From an uncultured Angelakisella sp. (lineage in GTDB: Bacteria > Bacillota > Clostridia > Oscillospirales > Ruminococcaceae): a stretch of 47,453 nt of DNA. Under the pieces are notes generated by a model. That model was given only the letters and a program-made list of their open reading frames with translations. It was not told where the DNA came from and made no database searches. The stretch lies in assembly GCA_910585535.1 (NCBI GenBank), contig CAJUFK010000014.1, forward strand, positions 1 to 47,453, written 5' to 3'. The position numbers were made by a program, and so were the translations under genes. Below, in pieces: positions 1-7,743 of this stretch. The stretch's first letter is position 1, and each line of letters starts with the position of its first letter.

Positions 1-1031
1 TCCTTTTTCAGATAGCTTCGGCGCAGCTGGCCGCAGGCCGCCGCTATATCCGACCCCAGCTCCCTTCTCACCGTTGCGTTGATGCCCAGCTCCCCCAGTA
101 ACTGGGCGAACCGTTCCACCGCCGCCCGGCTGCTTCGCTTGGTCTCCCGCTCCGCTACCGGATTCACCGGGATCAAATTCACATGGCAGTTCTGTCCCCG
201 CAGAAGCCCCGCCAGCTCTCTGGCCTTGGCCTCCGAGTCGTTCACCCCGTCGATAAGGGCGTACTCGTAGGAGATCCTTCGCCCAGTTACCTGAAAATAC
301 TCCCGGCAAACTTCCATCAGCTCCGAAATGGGATACCGGCGGTTTACCGGCATGATCCCGCTTCGGGTCTCGTCGTCCGCCCCGTGAAGAGAGATGGAAA
401 GGGTCAAACCCAGCCGCTCCTTCATCAGCGTTCGGATGCCGTCCACCAGTCCGCAGGTGCTGAGGGAGACGTGGCGCAGGCTCAGGTTCTGCCCCTCCTC
501 CGAGGAGAGGATCCGAAGGAAGGCAAGGACGTTTTGGAGGTTGTCCAGGGGCTCCCCGATCCCCATAAGGACCAGGGAGGAGATGGGCCGCCCCATCTGC
601 CGCTGGGCTTCGTAGACCTCCCCCAGCATCTCCCCGGGGGTCAGGTCCCGGACCAGCCCCCCCAGGGTGGAGGCGCAAAACCTACAGCCCATCCGGCATC
701 CCACCTGGGTGGAAATGCAAAGACTGGGTCCGTGGCGGTACTCCATCCACACCGTCTCCACGCAGTTGCCGTCCTCCAGGCGGAAGAGGAACTTCCGGGT
801 ACCGTCCACCTTGGATTCCAGCCGCAGCTCTGTCTCCACTGTGGCGATCTTCCCGACCTCCCCCAGCTTTTCCCGAAGGGCGGCGGAAAGGTTGGTCATC
901 TCCCCAAAGGTCTTTACCTGCTTCTGGTGAAGCCACTGGTAGATCTGCTTTGCCCGGAATTTTGGTTCCCCCAGGGTTTCGGTCACCCACTGGGTCAGCT
1001 CCTCCAGGGGCAGGGATAACAGGTCGGTCAC
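1..1031 (-). CDS. rlmN: 23S rRNA (adenine-2503-C2)-methyltransferase RlmN, 3' end outside window
   Basis: Radical-SAM enzyme that methylates C2 of A2503 in 23S rRNA (and A37 of some tRNAs) in the cytoplasm. About 343 residues are visible and the frame stays open to the window edge, so only the last few residues should be missing. The radical-SAM cluster motif CRMGCRFC lies near residue 110, followed by GEPLDN, SLHGADDETR and the C-terminal VNLIPVNP, all typical of RlmN. The start is GTG: its GTGA overlaps the stop of rsmB by four bases, which implies translational coupling, and GGAGGGG precedes it. The position behind rsmB and yugP is common in clostridia. Identity is firm. Confidence 0.95.
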   Translation of the reverse strand, partial: MTDLLSLPLEELTQWVTETLGEPKFRAKQIYQWLHQKQVKTFGEMTNLSAALREKLGEVGKIATVETELRLESKVDGTRKFLFRLEDGNCVETVWMEYRHGPSLCISTQVGCRMGCRFCASTLGGLVRDLTPGEMLGEVYEAQRQMGRPISSLVLMGIGEPLDNLQNVLAFLRILSSEEGQNLSLRHVSLSTCGLVDGIRTLMKERLGLTLSISLHGADDETRSGIMPVNRRYPISELMEVCREYFQVTGRRISYEYALIDGVNDSEAKARELAGLLRGQNCHVNLIPVNPVAERETKRSSRAAVERFAQLLGELGINATVRRELGSDIAAACGQLRRSYLKK

Positions 1032-2323
1032 GGCTCCCCCTCCTTTTCCAGAACGGCAGCAAAGAAGCCGTCACAGTCCAGCCCCTCCCTGCCGTGGATG
1101 TAGGTCTTGGCCGGGACAGGGGCGGAAAACTCCGGATGACTGCCGAGAAAACGCGCCACCACCTCCTCGTTTTCCGCCGGGGAGAGGGTGCAGGTGGAGT
1201 AGACCAGCCGGCCCCCCCTTTTCAGGTAGTGTGAGGCGTTCTCCAATATATTATACTGCACTTCAGGCAGTCCGTCCAGAGAATCCAGAGGTTTGTATCG
1301 AATTTCCGGTTTTCTCCGCAGCGTTCCGAAGCCGGAACAGACCACGTCGCAGAGGACCCGGTCGAATTTTCCCTCCAGGGCGGGGTCCCGGCAAAGGGCG
1401 TCCCCGGTTTCCGCCGTAACGGAGGCAAGGCCCAGCCGGGCGGCTCCCTCCTCCACCAGCTTCACCCGGTGGGGATGAAGGTCCCGGGCCAGTACCCGGC
1501 CCCGATCCCCCAAAAGCTCCGCCACGGTAAAGGTCTTTCCCCCTGGGGCGGCACAGAGGTCCAGCACCGCCATTCCCGGCTCCGGGGCCAGGGCGGCGGC
1601 GCAAAGCTGGCTGGAAAGATCCTGGACGTGGAACAGCCCCTCCCGGAAGGAGGACAGCTCCGCCAGACCGCCGGGGGTCATCAGCTCCAGGGCGTTCTCC
1701 ACCCCGGGGACCGCCCGGCTCTCCCGGCCCTCCGCCAGGAGGCGGGCCATCAAGGCGGCGGGGGTGGTCTTTGTTGTGTTCACCCGGAGAAAGGTGGGGG
1801 CGGGGCCCCGGGAGCCCCGGAGGATCTCCAGGGCGGTGTCGTGGCCGTAGGCCTTCCGCCACAGCTGGATGAGGGGGGCGGGGACCGAATGCTCCACCGA
1901 CAGGGCGGTAAGCTTGTCCTTGGGGGGCGGGACGGCGCACCGATTCCGAGCCATAGCCCGGAGGAGGCCGTTGACAAAGCCCGCCGCCTTTTCCTTCCCC
2001 AGGCCCCGGACCACCTCCACGCTTTGGCTCACGGCAGCGGCAGGGGGCACCGAGGGAAACTCCATCAGCTGGAGGACCCCCAGGCGCAGGGCGGCCAGCA
2101 CCTCCGGCTCCAGCTTTTGGATGGGGGTGCGGCTGTAGTGGGCGATGGCCCAGTCCAGGGTGATCCGCCGCTCCAGCACCCCGTAAAAGAGGGCGGAGCA
2201 GAAGGCCCGGTCCTGGGGGGAGAAGCCGGCTCTTTGGAGCCGGGGCTCCAGGGTGAGATTGGAATAGCCCTCCCGGCGGTCCATCTCCAGGAGGGCCAGG
2301 GCGGCGGTTTGTCGTGGATTCAT
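1028..2323 (-). CDS. rsmB: 16S rRNA (cytosine-967-C5)-methyltransferase RsmB
   Basis: Methylates C967 of 16S rRNA using SAM. It has 431 residues, the usual length. Residues 1-130 form a NusB-like RNA-binding domain. The catalytic Rossmann domain has the SAM loop DLCAAPGGKT (about 254-263) and the nucleophile motif YSTCTL (about 372). The second conserved cysteine sits in DVVCSGFG (about 322-329), where the family normally has proline before the cysteine (PCSG); here it is valine. The cysteine itself is kept, so activity is probably retained. The ATG follows GAGGAG. It lies 29 bases behind yugP and overlaps rlmN, so the three are probably one transcript. Confidence 0.95.
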   Translation of the reverse strand: MNPRQTAALALLEMDRREGYSNLTLEPRLQRAGFSPQDRAFCSALFYGVLERRITLDWAIAHYSRTPIQKLEPEVLAALRLGVLQLMEFPSVPPAAAVSQSVEVVRGLGKEKAAGFVNGLLRAMARNRCAVPPPKDKLTALSVEHSVPAPLIQLWRKAYGHDTALEILRGSRGPAPTFLRVNTTKTTPAALMARLLAEGRESRAVPGVENALELMTPGGLAELSSFREGLFHVQDLSSQLCAAALAPEPGMAVLDLCAAPGGKTFTVAELLGDRGRVLARDLHPHRVKLVEEGAARLGLASVTAETGDALCRDPALEGKFDRVLCDVVCSGFGTLRRKPEIRYKPLDSLDGLPEVQYNILENASHYLKRGGRLVYSTCTLSPAENEEVVARFLGSHPEFSAPVPAKTYIHGREGLDCDGFFAAVLEKEGEP

Positions 2324-2352
2324 GGAAACTCCTCGGTTATGAATACCGCTTC

Positions 2353-3057
2353 TTAGTCATTCCGGCGGCGACCGTTTACCAGGATGAGCAGCCGCAGCAG
2401 CTGGGCCAGGGACTGGATCAGGGCGGCGACATAGGTGAGCGCGGCGGCGGTGAGAACGCTTTTTGCCCCGGAGAGTTCCTGGGGGCTGAGGATGTCCCGG
2501 CTCTCCAGGGTAGCCAGGGCCCTGTGGCTGGCGTTAAACTCCACCGGGAGGGTGACCAGCTGGAAAAAGGCCACCAGGCTGAACAGGGCGACGCCGGCCA
2601 TAGCCAGGCCGGAGGAGTTCAGCACCAGGCCGATGAGGATAAGGGGCATGGAGAGGGTGGAGCCGATGTTGGTCACCGAAACGATGGCGGAACGCAGCTT
2701 CATGGGGGCGTAGCCGGTGGCGTGCTGGACGGCGTGGCCCACCTCATGGGCGGCGACGCCGATGGCGGCGATGGAGGGGCTGCCGTAAACCGACTCCGAA
2801 AGGCGGACCACCCGGTCCCTGGGGTCGTAGTGGTCGGTGAGGGAACCGGAGATCCGCTGGATGGGAACATCCCGGAGGCCGTTCATATCCAGGATAAGGC
2901 GGGCGGCCTGGTCGGCGGTGATGCCCCGGCCGGCCCGGACCCGGGAATATCGGGCGTAGGTGGATTTGACCCGCATCTGGGCCCAAAGGCCCAAAAGGAT
3001 GGCGGGCATAACGAGAACAAGATAGGTGAGATCGAAGCCGTAGTAATAGCCGAACAA
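2353..3057 (-). CDS. YugP-family membrane zinc metallopeptidase
   Basis: Putative membrane-bound neutral zinc protease of the YugP family (PF04298 type), 234 residues, the family's normal size. An N-terminal membrane segment (about residues 5-25) is followed by the cytosolic HEVGHAVQH zinc motif near residue 105, with the third ligand expected further on. Two more hydrophobic segments lie at about 130-180. The start is TTG, seven bases behind a clear AGGAGG; no ATG is better placed. It is the first gene of the yugP-rsmB-rlmN cluster. The substrate is unknown for the family. Confidence 0.88.
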   Translation of the reverse strand: MFGYYYGFDLTYLVLVMPAILLGLWAQMRVKSTYARYSRVRAGRGITADQAARLILDMNGLRDVPIQRISGSLTDHYDPRDRVVRLSESVYGSPSIAAIGVAAHEVGHAVQHATGYAPMKLRSAIVSVTNIGSTLSMPLILIGLVLNSSGLAMAGVALFSLVAFFQLVTLPVEFNASHRALATLESRDILSPQELSGAKSVLTAAALTYVAALIQSLAQLLRLLILVNGRRRND

Positions 3058-3102
3058 AGCGGCACCTCCTTACAAAGATACGAAAAAGCCACACCGGTCA
3101 CC

Positions 3103-3274
3103 GCTTAGAGACTATTCAGGATCTCCAAGTGCGCCGAAAGGGCAGGGATTTTTCTGCCCTGCAAGGAACAAAAACGCCGTCCAGCCTTTATGGCTTACAA
3201 GTTTTTGTAACGCCGCAGGGCGGAAAAAGACCTGTCCTGGCGGCGTGCGGGGAGATTCTAAATAGGCTCTTAAG
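3103..3274. repeat. 172-bp palindromic element, MITE-like
   Basis: The two ends are imperfect inverted repeats: the left end GCTTAGAGACTATTCAGGAT matches the reverse complement of the right end, CTTAAGAGCCTATTTAGAAT. The inner arms pair as well: a GGCAGGGATTTTTCTGCCCT block on the left matches GACAGGTCTTTTTCCGCCCT read from the right. The centre is an unpaired stretch of about 25 bases. As RNA it would fold into one long hairpin. It lies between the upp stop and the yugP start, has no coding capacity, and a partial copy of its end occurs at 35602. It looks like a non-autonomous mobile element, but no transposase is nearby. Confidence 0.8.
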
Positions 3275-3286
3275 ATCCAGGCTGTT

Positions 3287-3919
3287 TTACTTGGTGCCGT
3301 AGATACGGTCGCCGGCGTCTCCCAAACCGGGAAGGATATACTTTTTGTCGTTGAGGCACTTGTCCAGGGAGGCGCAGTAGATCTGCACATCCGGGTGGGC
3401 CTGGCCCAAAGCCTCCAGCCCTTCGGGGGCGGCGATGATGCACATAAACTTGACGCTCCGGCATCCCCGGGCCTTGATCTGGGTGATGGCGTCAATGGCC
3501 GAGCCGCCGGTGGCCAGCATGGGATCCAAAACAATGACGTCCCGCTCCGCAATATCGCTGGGCAGCTTACAGTAGTATTCCACCGGAGTGGCGGTTTCTT
3601 CATCCCGGTAGAGGCCAATGTGCCCGACCTTGGCGGCGGGGATCAGGGCCAGCACCCCGTCCAGCATCCCCATCCCCGCCCGGAGAATGGGGACAAAGGC
3701 CAGCTTCCGTCCGCTGAGTACCTTGGTGACGGCGGGACCCATGGGGGTCTCGATCTCCACCTCCTCCAGGGGAAGATCCCGGGATGCCTCGTAGCAGATC
3801 AGGGTGGCGATTTCGTTTACCAGCTCCCGGAACTCCTTGGAACCGGTCCCCTTGTCACGGAGCAGGGTCAGCTTGTGCTGGATCAGCGGGTGATCCATAA
3901 TGAAGGGATTGACAGACAT
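3287..3919 (-). CDS. upp: uracil phosphoribosyltransferase
   Basis: Converts uracil and PRPP to UMP in pyrimidine salvage. It has 210 residues, the normal size. It begins MSVNPFIMDHPLIQHKL, shows the LRAGMGM loop, and has the PRPP-binding segment VIVLDPMLATGGSAIDAI at about 128-145. The frame is open further upstream, but the ATG at 3919 follows GAGGAGG and matches the family N-terminus. It sits 67 bases behind rpiB, so the two may be cotranscribed. The palindromic element just downstream could end or process the transcript. Confidence 0.97.
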   Translation of the reverse strand: MSVNPFIMDHPLIQHKLTLLRDKGTGSKEFRELVNEIATLICYEASRDLPLEEVEIETPMGPAVTKVLSGRKLAFVPILRAGMGMLDGVLALIPAAKVGHIGLYRDEETATPVEYYCKLPSDIAERDVIVLDPMLATGGSAIDAITQIKARGCRSVKFMCIIAAPEGLEALGQAHPDVQIYCASLDKCLNDKKYILPGLGDAGDRIYGTK

Positions 3920-3986
3920 GGTAAAAACCTCCTCAAAGTTCCTTTGTAAAAAGGATATTGCCGGTTTGACAATATCCTTCCGATAC

Positions 3987-4439
3987 CTATTCCAGTTCGC
4001 CGCGCTCCAAGGCTTCGATCTGGGCCACCCGGCGGGCGTGACGGCCCCCCTCGAAGGGGGTGGACAAAAAGACGTCCACCAGCTCCAGGGCGAGACCGGC
4101 CCCCATGACTCGCTCCCCCATGCAGAGGACGTTGGCGTCGTTGTGGGCCCGGGTGTACTTGGCGCTGAAGTAGTCCCCGCAGCAGGCGGCACGGATGCCG
4201 GCCATCTTGTTGGCGGCTATGCTGACTCCGACACCGGTTCCGCAGAGTACAATGCCAAAGTCGCAGTCCCCCGACTGGATGGCTCGTCCCACATAAAGGG
4301 AGGCATAGGGGTAGTCCAGTTTTTCCCCTTGGGCATAGATGCCGAAGTCGTGGTAGGGAATGCCCTTTTCCTCCAGGTGGAGGCGGATGGCCTCCTTGAG
4401 GTCCAGGGCGGCGTGGTCGCAGGCGATGGCAACTTTCAT
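3987..4439 (-). CDS. rpiB: ribose-5-phosphate isomerase B
   Basis: Interconverts ribose-5-phosphate and ribulose-5-phosphate, a RpiB/LacA/LacB family protein of 150 residues. It starts MKVAIACDHAALDLKE. It has the catalytic-cysteine loop VLCGTGVGVSIAANK at about 65-79 and the phosphate-binding HARR near residue 135. The ATG follows TAGGAGG. It lies 12 bases behind the 171-aa gene, so it shares a transcript with the immunity-like genes upstream. With upp next to it, the pair supplies and uses phosphorylated ribose. Confidence 0.95.
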   Translation of the reverse strand: MKVAIACDHAALDLKEAIRLHLEEKGIPYHDFGIYAQGEKLDYPYASLYVGRAIQSGDCDFGIVLCGTGVGVSIAANKMAGIRAACCGDYFSAKYTRAHNDANVLCMGERVMGAGLALELVDVFLSTPFEGGRHARRVAQIEALERGELE

Positions 4440-4451
4440 GGTGGTATCCTC

Positions 4452-4967
4452 CTAATAGACAAGGAGACAGCCCTTGTCCTTCTTTCCCTTCCAGCCGCAG
4501 GGGAGATGGCCCTCTTGGCAGACAGCCAGCAGGCGGCGGAAGAACTCCGGCGTTTCCAGGATCTCCTTGTAAGCGTCAATAACGACAATGCCCAAAACAC
4601 AAAAGCGGAGGTCGTCGATCACCGGCTTTTCCCAAAGCCCCAGGGGCTCCAGGGCCTTTTGCCAAAGGGGTTCCAGGGTGGGGAGGCACTTCTCCTTGAA
4701 GGCGTCCACCAGGGGGTTCCACTGCCGGTCCGGTTTCTCCTGGGAACGGATGGAGAGGAGGCAGAGGGCGGTGGTGAAGTCCCCCCGGTAGTCCAAAAAG
4801 GTGTTTTCCCATCGGGCGGATGAAATGCCTTTCAGGGCCTCCCTGGCGTTCTTCACCGCCATGACATTGGGGATCCGGCAGGGTTGGCCGCAGGCGGAGA
4901 ACCAGGGCAGCTCCAGCATCTTGTCAATGGTGGCAGGGTCCAGGCGGATGGTGTTTCCCCGGGTCAT
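4452..4967 (-). CDS. uncharacterised 171-aa protein, possibly immunity-type
   Basis: No confident family. The protein is soluble, with no signal peptide or membrane helix. Its C-terminus reads PEFFRRLLAVCQEGHLPCGWKG and ends in a hydrophobic LLVY. This ending resembles, from memory, that of small cytosolic proteins often found beside polymorphic toxins, but I cannot verify this. Its ATG overlaps the stop of the SUKH-like gene (ATGA), so the two are translationally coupled, which fits a shared role. It is 12 bases ahead of rpiB. Function unknown. Confidence 0.6.
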   Translation of the reverse strand: MTRGNTIRLDPATIDKMLELPWFSACGQPCRIPNVMAVKNAREALKGISSARWENTFLDYRGDFTTALCLLSIRSQEKPDRQWNPLVDAFKEKCLPTLEPLWQKALEPLGLWEKPVIDDLRFCVLGIVVIDAYKEILETPEFFRRLLAVCQEGHLPCGWKGKKDKGCLLVY

Positions 4968-5641
4968 ATGGCTTCCCCCAATCCCCCCGCCACGGCAAGG
5001 AGCTTTTGGTAGCCCTCCTGGGTGGCCGCACCGTAAAGGGCCTGGGGCTCCCCGTCCTCCGCGCCGAAGTCCATGAGGACCAGGAGGTTGTCCGGGGCGT
5101 TCTGGTACAAAGTGATCTCCATTTCACTGCACCAGTCCAGGAGGGAGAAGGGAAGCCGGGTCAGCTCCCCCTTGACCTTAGCCGCCTCCGACGGGGTGAA
5201 CCAGTAAAATTCCTCCGGGGAGCAGGGGGCCACGTGGGTAAAGGCCGCCTCATAGGCCAGGGCGGCGGCCAGAAATTCGCTTACCGCAGGGGCGCAGGGC
5301 TTCCACTCCGAGAAGTCCCTCTTGTAGGTGACGTAAACCGGCGGGTCGGGGAGGGACAGGTTCTTTTTCAGCACCCCCGCCTGGCAGACCCCCTGGTTCT
5401 CGTTGAGGAGGATGAGGGCGCCGGTCCTTTCCAGCCAGGTCCACTTTTGGTAATGCTCCGGCAGGATCCAGTCGTCCTGGCCCCACTGAAAGCAGGGGGT
5501 TTTTGCGGCAGTGCGGTAGAAGTCCTCCACCGCTGCCGGAAGGGCCCCGAACCGGGCCTTCATGGCGGCGATCTCCTCCTGGGAGCAGCCCACAGGCTCC
5601 GGGGAGCCGTAAAGGGGCAGGATGGTCTCCAGGTAACGCAT
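4964..5641 (-). CDS. SUKH (SMI1/KNR4)-like protein
   Basis: 225 residues. Residues about 20-110 resemble a SUKH domain: an acidic start, then LPAAVEDFYRTAAKTPCF, and later WTWLERTGALILLNENQGV followed by a W-rich strand pattern. Bacterial SUKH proteins are mostly immunity proteins that bind secreted nuclease or other toxin domains. No toxin gene is visible nearby. The chosen ATG at 5641 has AGGAAG upstream; the open frame continues further without a better start. It is coupled by ATGA to the following 171-aa gene. The family call is a pattern judgement. Confidence 0.6.
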   Translation of the reverse strand: MRYLETILPLYGSPEPVGCSQEEIAAMKARFGALPAAVEDFYRTAAKTPCFQWGQDDWILPEHYQKWTWLERTGALILLNENQGVCQAGVLKKNLSLPDPPVYVTYKRDFSEWKPCAPAVSEFLAAALAYEAAFTHVAPCSPEEFYWFTPSEAAKVKGELTRLPFSLLDWCSEMEITLYQNAPDNLLVLMDFGAEDGEPQALYGAATQEGYQKLLAVAGGLGEAI

Positions 5642-5672
5642 GGGGGCACTTCCTTTCCGCCGGACATCGGGT

Positions 5673-5816
5673 CTATCGCTGTTCCGGCTTTTCCTCTTTG
5701 GGTCGGTACTGTTCCTCTCCGGTCTCGATCCAGAGGATGAAATCTGCAATCTCCGTGTCGCTCCAGCCCTTGGAGCGCAGGCCAAGGATCAAACGGGAAC
5801 TTTCAGACAGGTTCAT
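5673..5816 (-). CDS. 47-residue small protein of unknown function
   Basis: A short gene supported by an excellent ribosome binding site (CAGGAGGAG, five bases before ATG) and by a sensible composition. The protein begins MNLSESSRLILGLRSKGWSD, continues TEIADFILWIETGEEQY and ends in a charged tail. Predicted to be mostly helical and cytosolic. I recall similar short proteins (I/L-GLR-x-GWS-x-x-EI-x-DF) in other clostridia, without an assigned function. It ends 32 bases before the SUKH-like gene and is probably the first gene of that transcript. Confidence 0.65.
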   Translation of the reverse strand: MNLSESSRLILGLRSKGWSDTEIADFILWIETGEEQYRPKEEKPEQR

Positions 5817-5950
5817 TTCTTCTCCTCCTGTCTCTTTTCTATTCCTTGCTTAAAAGCAGCTTATCACGACGAAGGGGTGAGCCGGCATAAAGGGCGGTTT
5901 TCAATCCCTGTCTGGATCGTCCACATCATTTTACCCGACGGTTTCCTGCC

Positions 5951-6493
5951 TTACCTCTGTGCGGCGCGCCGCCGGGCCAGACGCACCACCCGGGGGCGGT
6001 TGTACCGCTGAAGGATGGCCAGGGACAGATCGAAGATCGCTCCCGCCAGGGAGGTGACGAGGAACACCCAGAAGGCCCCAAAGGGGATGGCGGCCAGGAG
6101 GGGAAGGAAGCTCATCAGGATATTGGTCTCGTGGACCAGCTCGGACTGGCACATCACCTGGGCGATCTCCTCCCAGCTGTGCTTTTCGGGGGAGAACTCG
6201 TCGGGATAGAAGGTGGGCATCCGGTCTTTCCAGGACTTCACCCGCAGGAGGCGGTAGAGCTTATCCTCCCAGGGGCGGGGCTGATACCACCGCCGGGAGA
6301 GGTCGGCCCGGTTCCCCATCCACCGGTCAAAGGCTTTGCCCACCAGCAGCCGAGCCCCCAGGTGGTAGGCGGCGGTGCCAAAGGTGATGGCCAGGGGAAG
6401 GAGGGGGCTCCATCCTGCCAGGGAAAAGAGAAGGGTACACCCGGCGGAGAGGGCCAGGAAGAAAAGGGCGGCGTTTTGCACCAGCTTGGGCAT
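5951..6493 (-). CDS. membrane protein, CrtO-like acyltransferase family candidate
   Basis: 180 residues with two N-terminal membrane segments (about 8-25 and 30-50) and two more at about 127-160. A central soluble loop carries RLLRVKSWKDRMPTF near residue 83. This arrangement and the K-x-WKD-x-P element resemble the small glycosyl-diaponeurosporenoate acyltransferase (CrtO) family, members of which are common in bacteria that make no staphyloxanthin. Substrate unknown here. It starts four bases behind tsaB, where many genomes carry rimI, so it probably belongs to the tsaE-tsaB transcript. Confidence 0.5.
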   Translation of the reverse strand: MPKLVQNAALFFLALSAGCTLLFSLAGWSPLLPLAITFGTAAYHLGARLLVGKAFDRWMGNRADLSRRWYQPRPWEDKLYRLLRVKSWKDRMPTFYPDEFSPEKHSWEEIAQVMCQSELVHETNILMSFLPLLAAIPFGAFWVFLVTSLAGAIFDLSLAILQRYNRPRVVRLARRRAAQR

Positions 6494-6497
6494 CCGG

Positions 6498-7208
6498 TCA
6501 CTTCCCCTTTCGGGCCAAAAGCTCCCGCTCCGCCTGGGGCAGGCGGAGGTAGGCGGGAACCAGCTCCCCGGCGTCCAGCGCTTCCCCGCGGATCCAGGCG
6601 GCCAAAGCCGCCGCCCCTACCGCCGCCGCCCGCTGATACCGCAGGTGGGGCGGGGCCAGACGAAGGTAGTCCCCGGCGCTCTTGGTTTCCATCAGCTTAT
6701 TATAGCACAATTCCGCCCCGTCGCCAACCAGGAAAACCGGTTTTTTTATCCGCTCCAGTTTTTCCCCAAGCTCCCCGATGGAAACGGCGCAGTCCTCCTC
6801 CGCCCGGATGACCTCCCCCCCTTCCAGGGAAAAGAGCCCGGCATACAGCTGGCTGCACCGGGCGTCCATGACGGCGGCGGCGGTACCCTCAAAGCCGGCC
6901 AAATTCCGGGCCAGCCCCTCCAGGGTGGAGACCCCCACGCAGGGTTTTCCGGCGGCCATGGCCAGTCCCTTGGCGGCGGCGATGGCGATGCGAAGGCCGG
7001 TAAAGGACCCCGGCCCCCGGGTCACGGCAAAGAAATCCAGTTCCCCCGGCGCCGTCCCGCAGGTTTTCAGCAGCCCTTCCGCCATAGGCAGAAGGGTTTG
7101 GCTGTGGGTTTGGGGGATGTTGACAAAAAACTCCCCCAGGACCTTTTGGTCCTCCAGCAGGGCGCAGGAGGCCGCGGCGGCGGAGCCCTCCAAAACAAGG
7201 TATTTCAT
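6498..7208 (-). CDS. tsaB: tRNA threonylcarbamoyladenosine biosynthesis protein TsaB
   Basis: Non-catalytic partner of TsaD in t6A37 synthesis on ANN-reading tRNAs. 236 residues. The diagnostic RGPGSFTGLRIAIAAAKGLA lies at about 64-83, followed by VSTLEGLA. The N-terminus reads LVLEGSAAAAS where most TsaB proteins have a DTS-type loop; TsaB does not catalyse, so this need not matter. Its ATG overlaps the tsaE stop (ATGA), a typical tsaE-tsaB pair. tsaD is not in this window. Confidence 0.93.
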   Translation of the reverse strand: MKYLVLEGSAAAASCALLEDQKVLGEFFVNIPQTHSQTLLPMAEGLLKTCGTAPGELDFFAVTRGPGSFTGLRIAIAAAKGLAMAAGKPCVGVSTLEGLARNLAGFEGTAAAVMDARCSQLYAGLFSLEGGEVIRAEEDCAVSIGELGEKLERIKKPVFLVGDGAELCYNKLMETKSAGDYLRLAPPHLRYQRAAAVGAAALAAWIRGEALDAGELVPAYLRLPQAERELLARKGK

Positions 7209-7630
7209 AGGAACCGTTCATCTCCTGTCACGGTAATGGTCCGCCGGTCCCCCTCCCCCATGGCGATGTCCACGGTGATATGGGGTTCCGGCAGGGCGGC
7301 TTCGATATTTTCGCTCCACTCCACCGCCAGGACGGCCCCGCCCTCCAGGTAGTCGAAAAAGCCGGTGGAGTACAGGTCCTCCAAAGAGGCGACCCGGAAC
7401 ATATCGAAGTGACAGAGGGGGGTGGGCCCGTCGTACTGGTGGACCAGGGCAAAGGTGGGGCTGGAGACCCAGGCGGTGCTTCCCAGGCCCTGGGCCAGGC
7501 CCGCGGTAAAGGTGGTCTTTCCGGCCCCCATCCCCCCCCGGTAGGCGATCAGGTCTCCAGGCCGCAGCAAGGCCGCCACGGTTCGGGCCGCGGCCTTGGT
7601 CTCCTCTGGGGAAGCTGTAGAAAAGATCAT
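7205..7630 (-). CDS. tsaE: tRNA threonylcarbamoyladenosine biosynthesis ATPase TsaE
   Basis: ATPase that drives turnover of the TsaB-TsaD complex during t6A formation. 141 residues. Walker A GGMGAGKTTF at about 35-44, then SSPTFALVHQY and HFDMFRV, and the late EWSENI element are all family hallmarks. The start follows AAGGAGA. The 113-base gap upstream holds a GC-rich hairpin and separates it from the immunity-like operon. Confidence 0.93.
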   Translation of the reverse strand: MIFSTASPEETKAAARTVAALLRPGDLIAYRGGMGAGKTTFTAGLAQGLGSTAWVSSPTFALVHQYDGPTPLCHFDMFRVASLEDLYSTGFFDYLEGGAVLAVEWSENIEAALPEPHITVDIAMGEGDRRTITVTGDERFL

Positions 7631-7678
7631 ACGTGTTCTCCTTAATTGAAAGGGTCAAAATGCCCTGTGACGGGCTGG

Positions 7679-7729
7679 CCCTGCCCCTATCGCCGGCTTC
7701 GCGCCTGATGCCTGGCGCGGGGCGCAGGG
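7679..7729. repeat. nested GC-rich hairpin between two genes
   Basis: CCCTGCCCC at 7679 can pair with GGGGCGCAGGG at 7719, enclosing an inner CGCGCC/GGCGCG stem with an eight-base loop. There is no T-run on either side, so it is not a standard terminator. It occupies most of the gap between the 380-aa gene and tsaE and may limit read-through or stabilise an mRNA end. Confidence 0.4.
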
Positions 7730-7743
7730 TGTCCCCCAAACCG

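Noticed and set aside
2333..2356. Short similarity between 2333-2356 and 12735-12758 (CGGTTATGAATACCGCTTCT-like)
   Set aside because: Only about 20 bases with mismatches; insufficient to call a repeat family.
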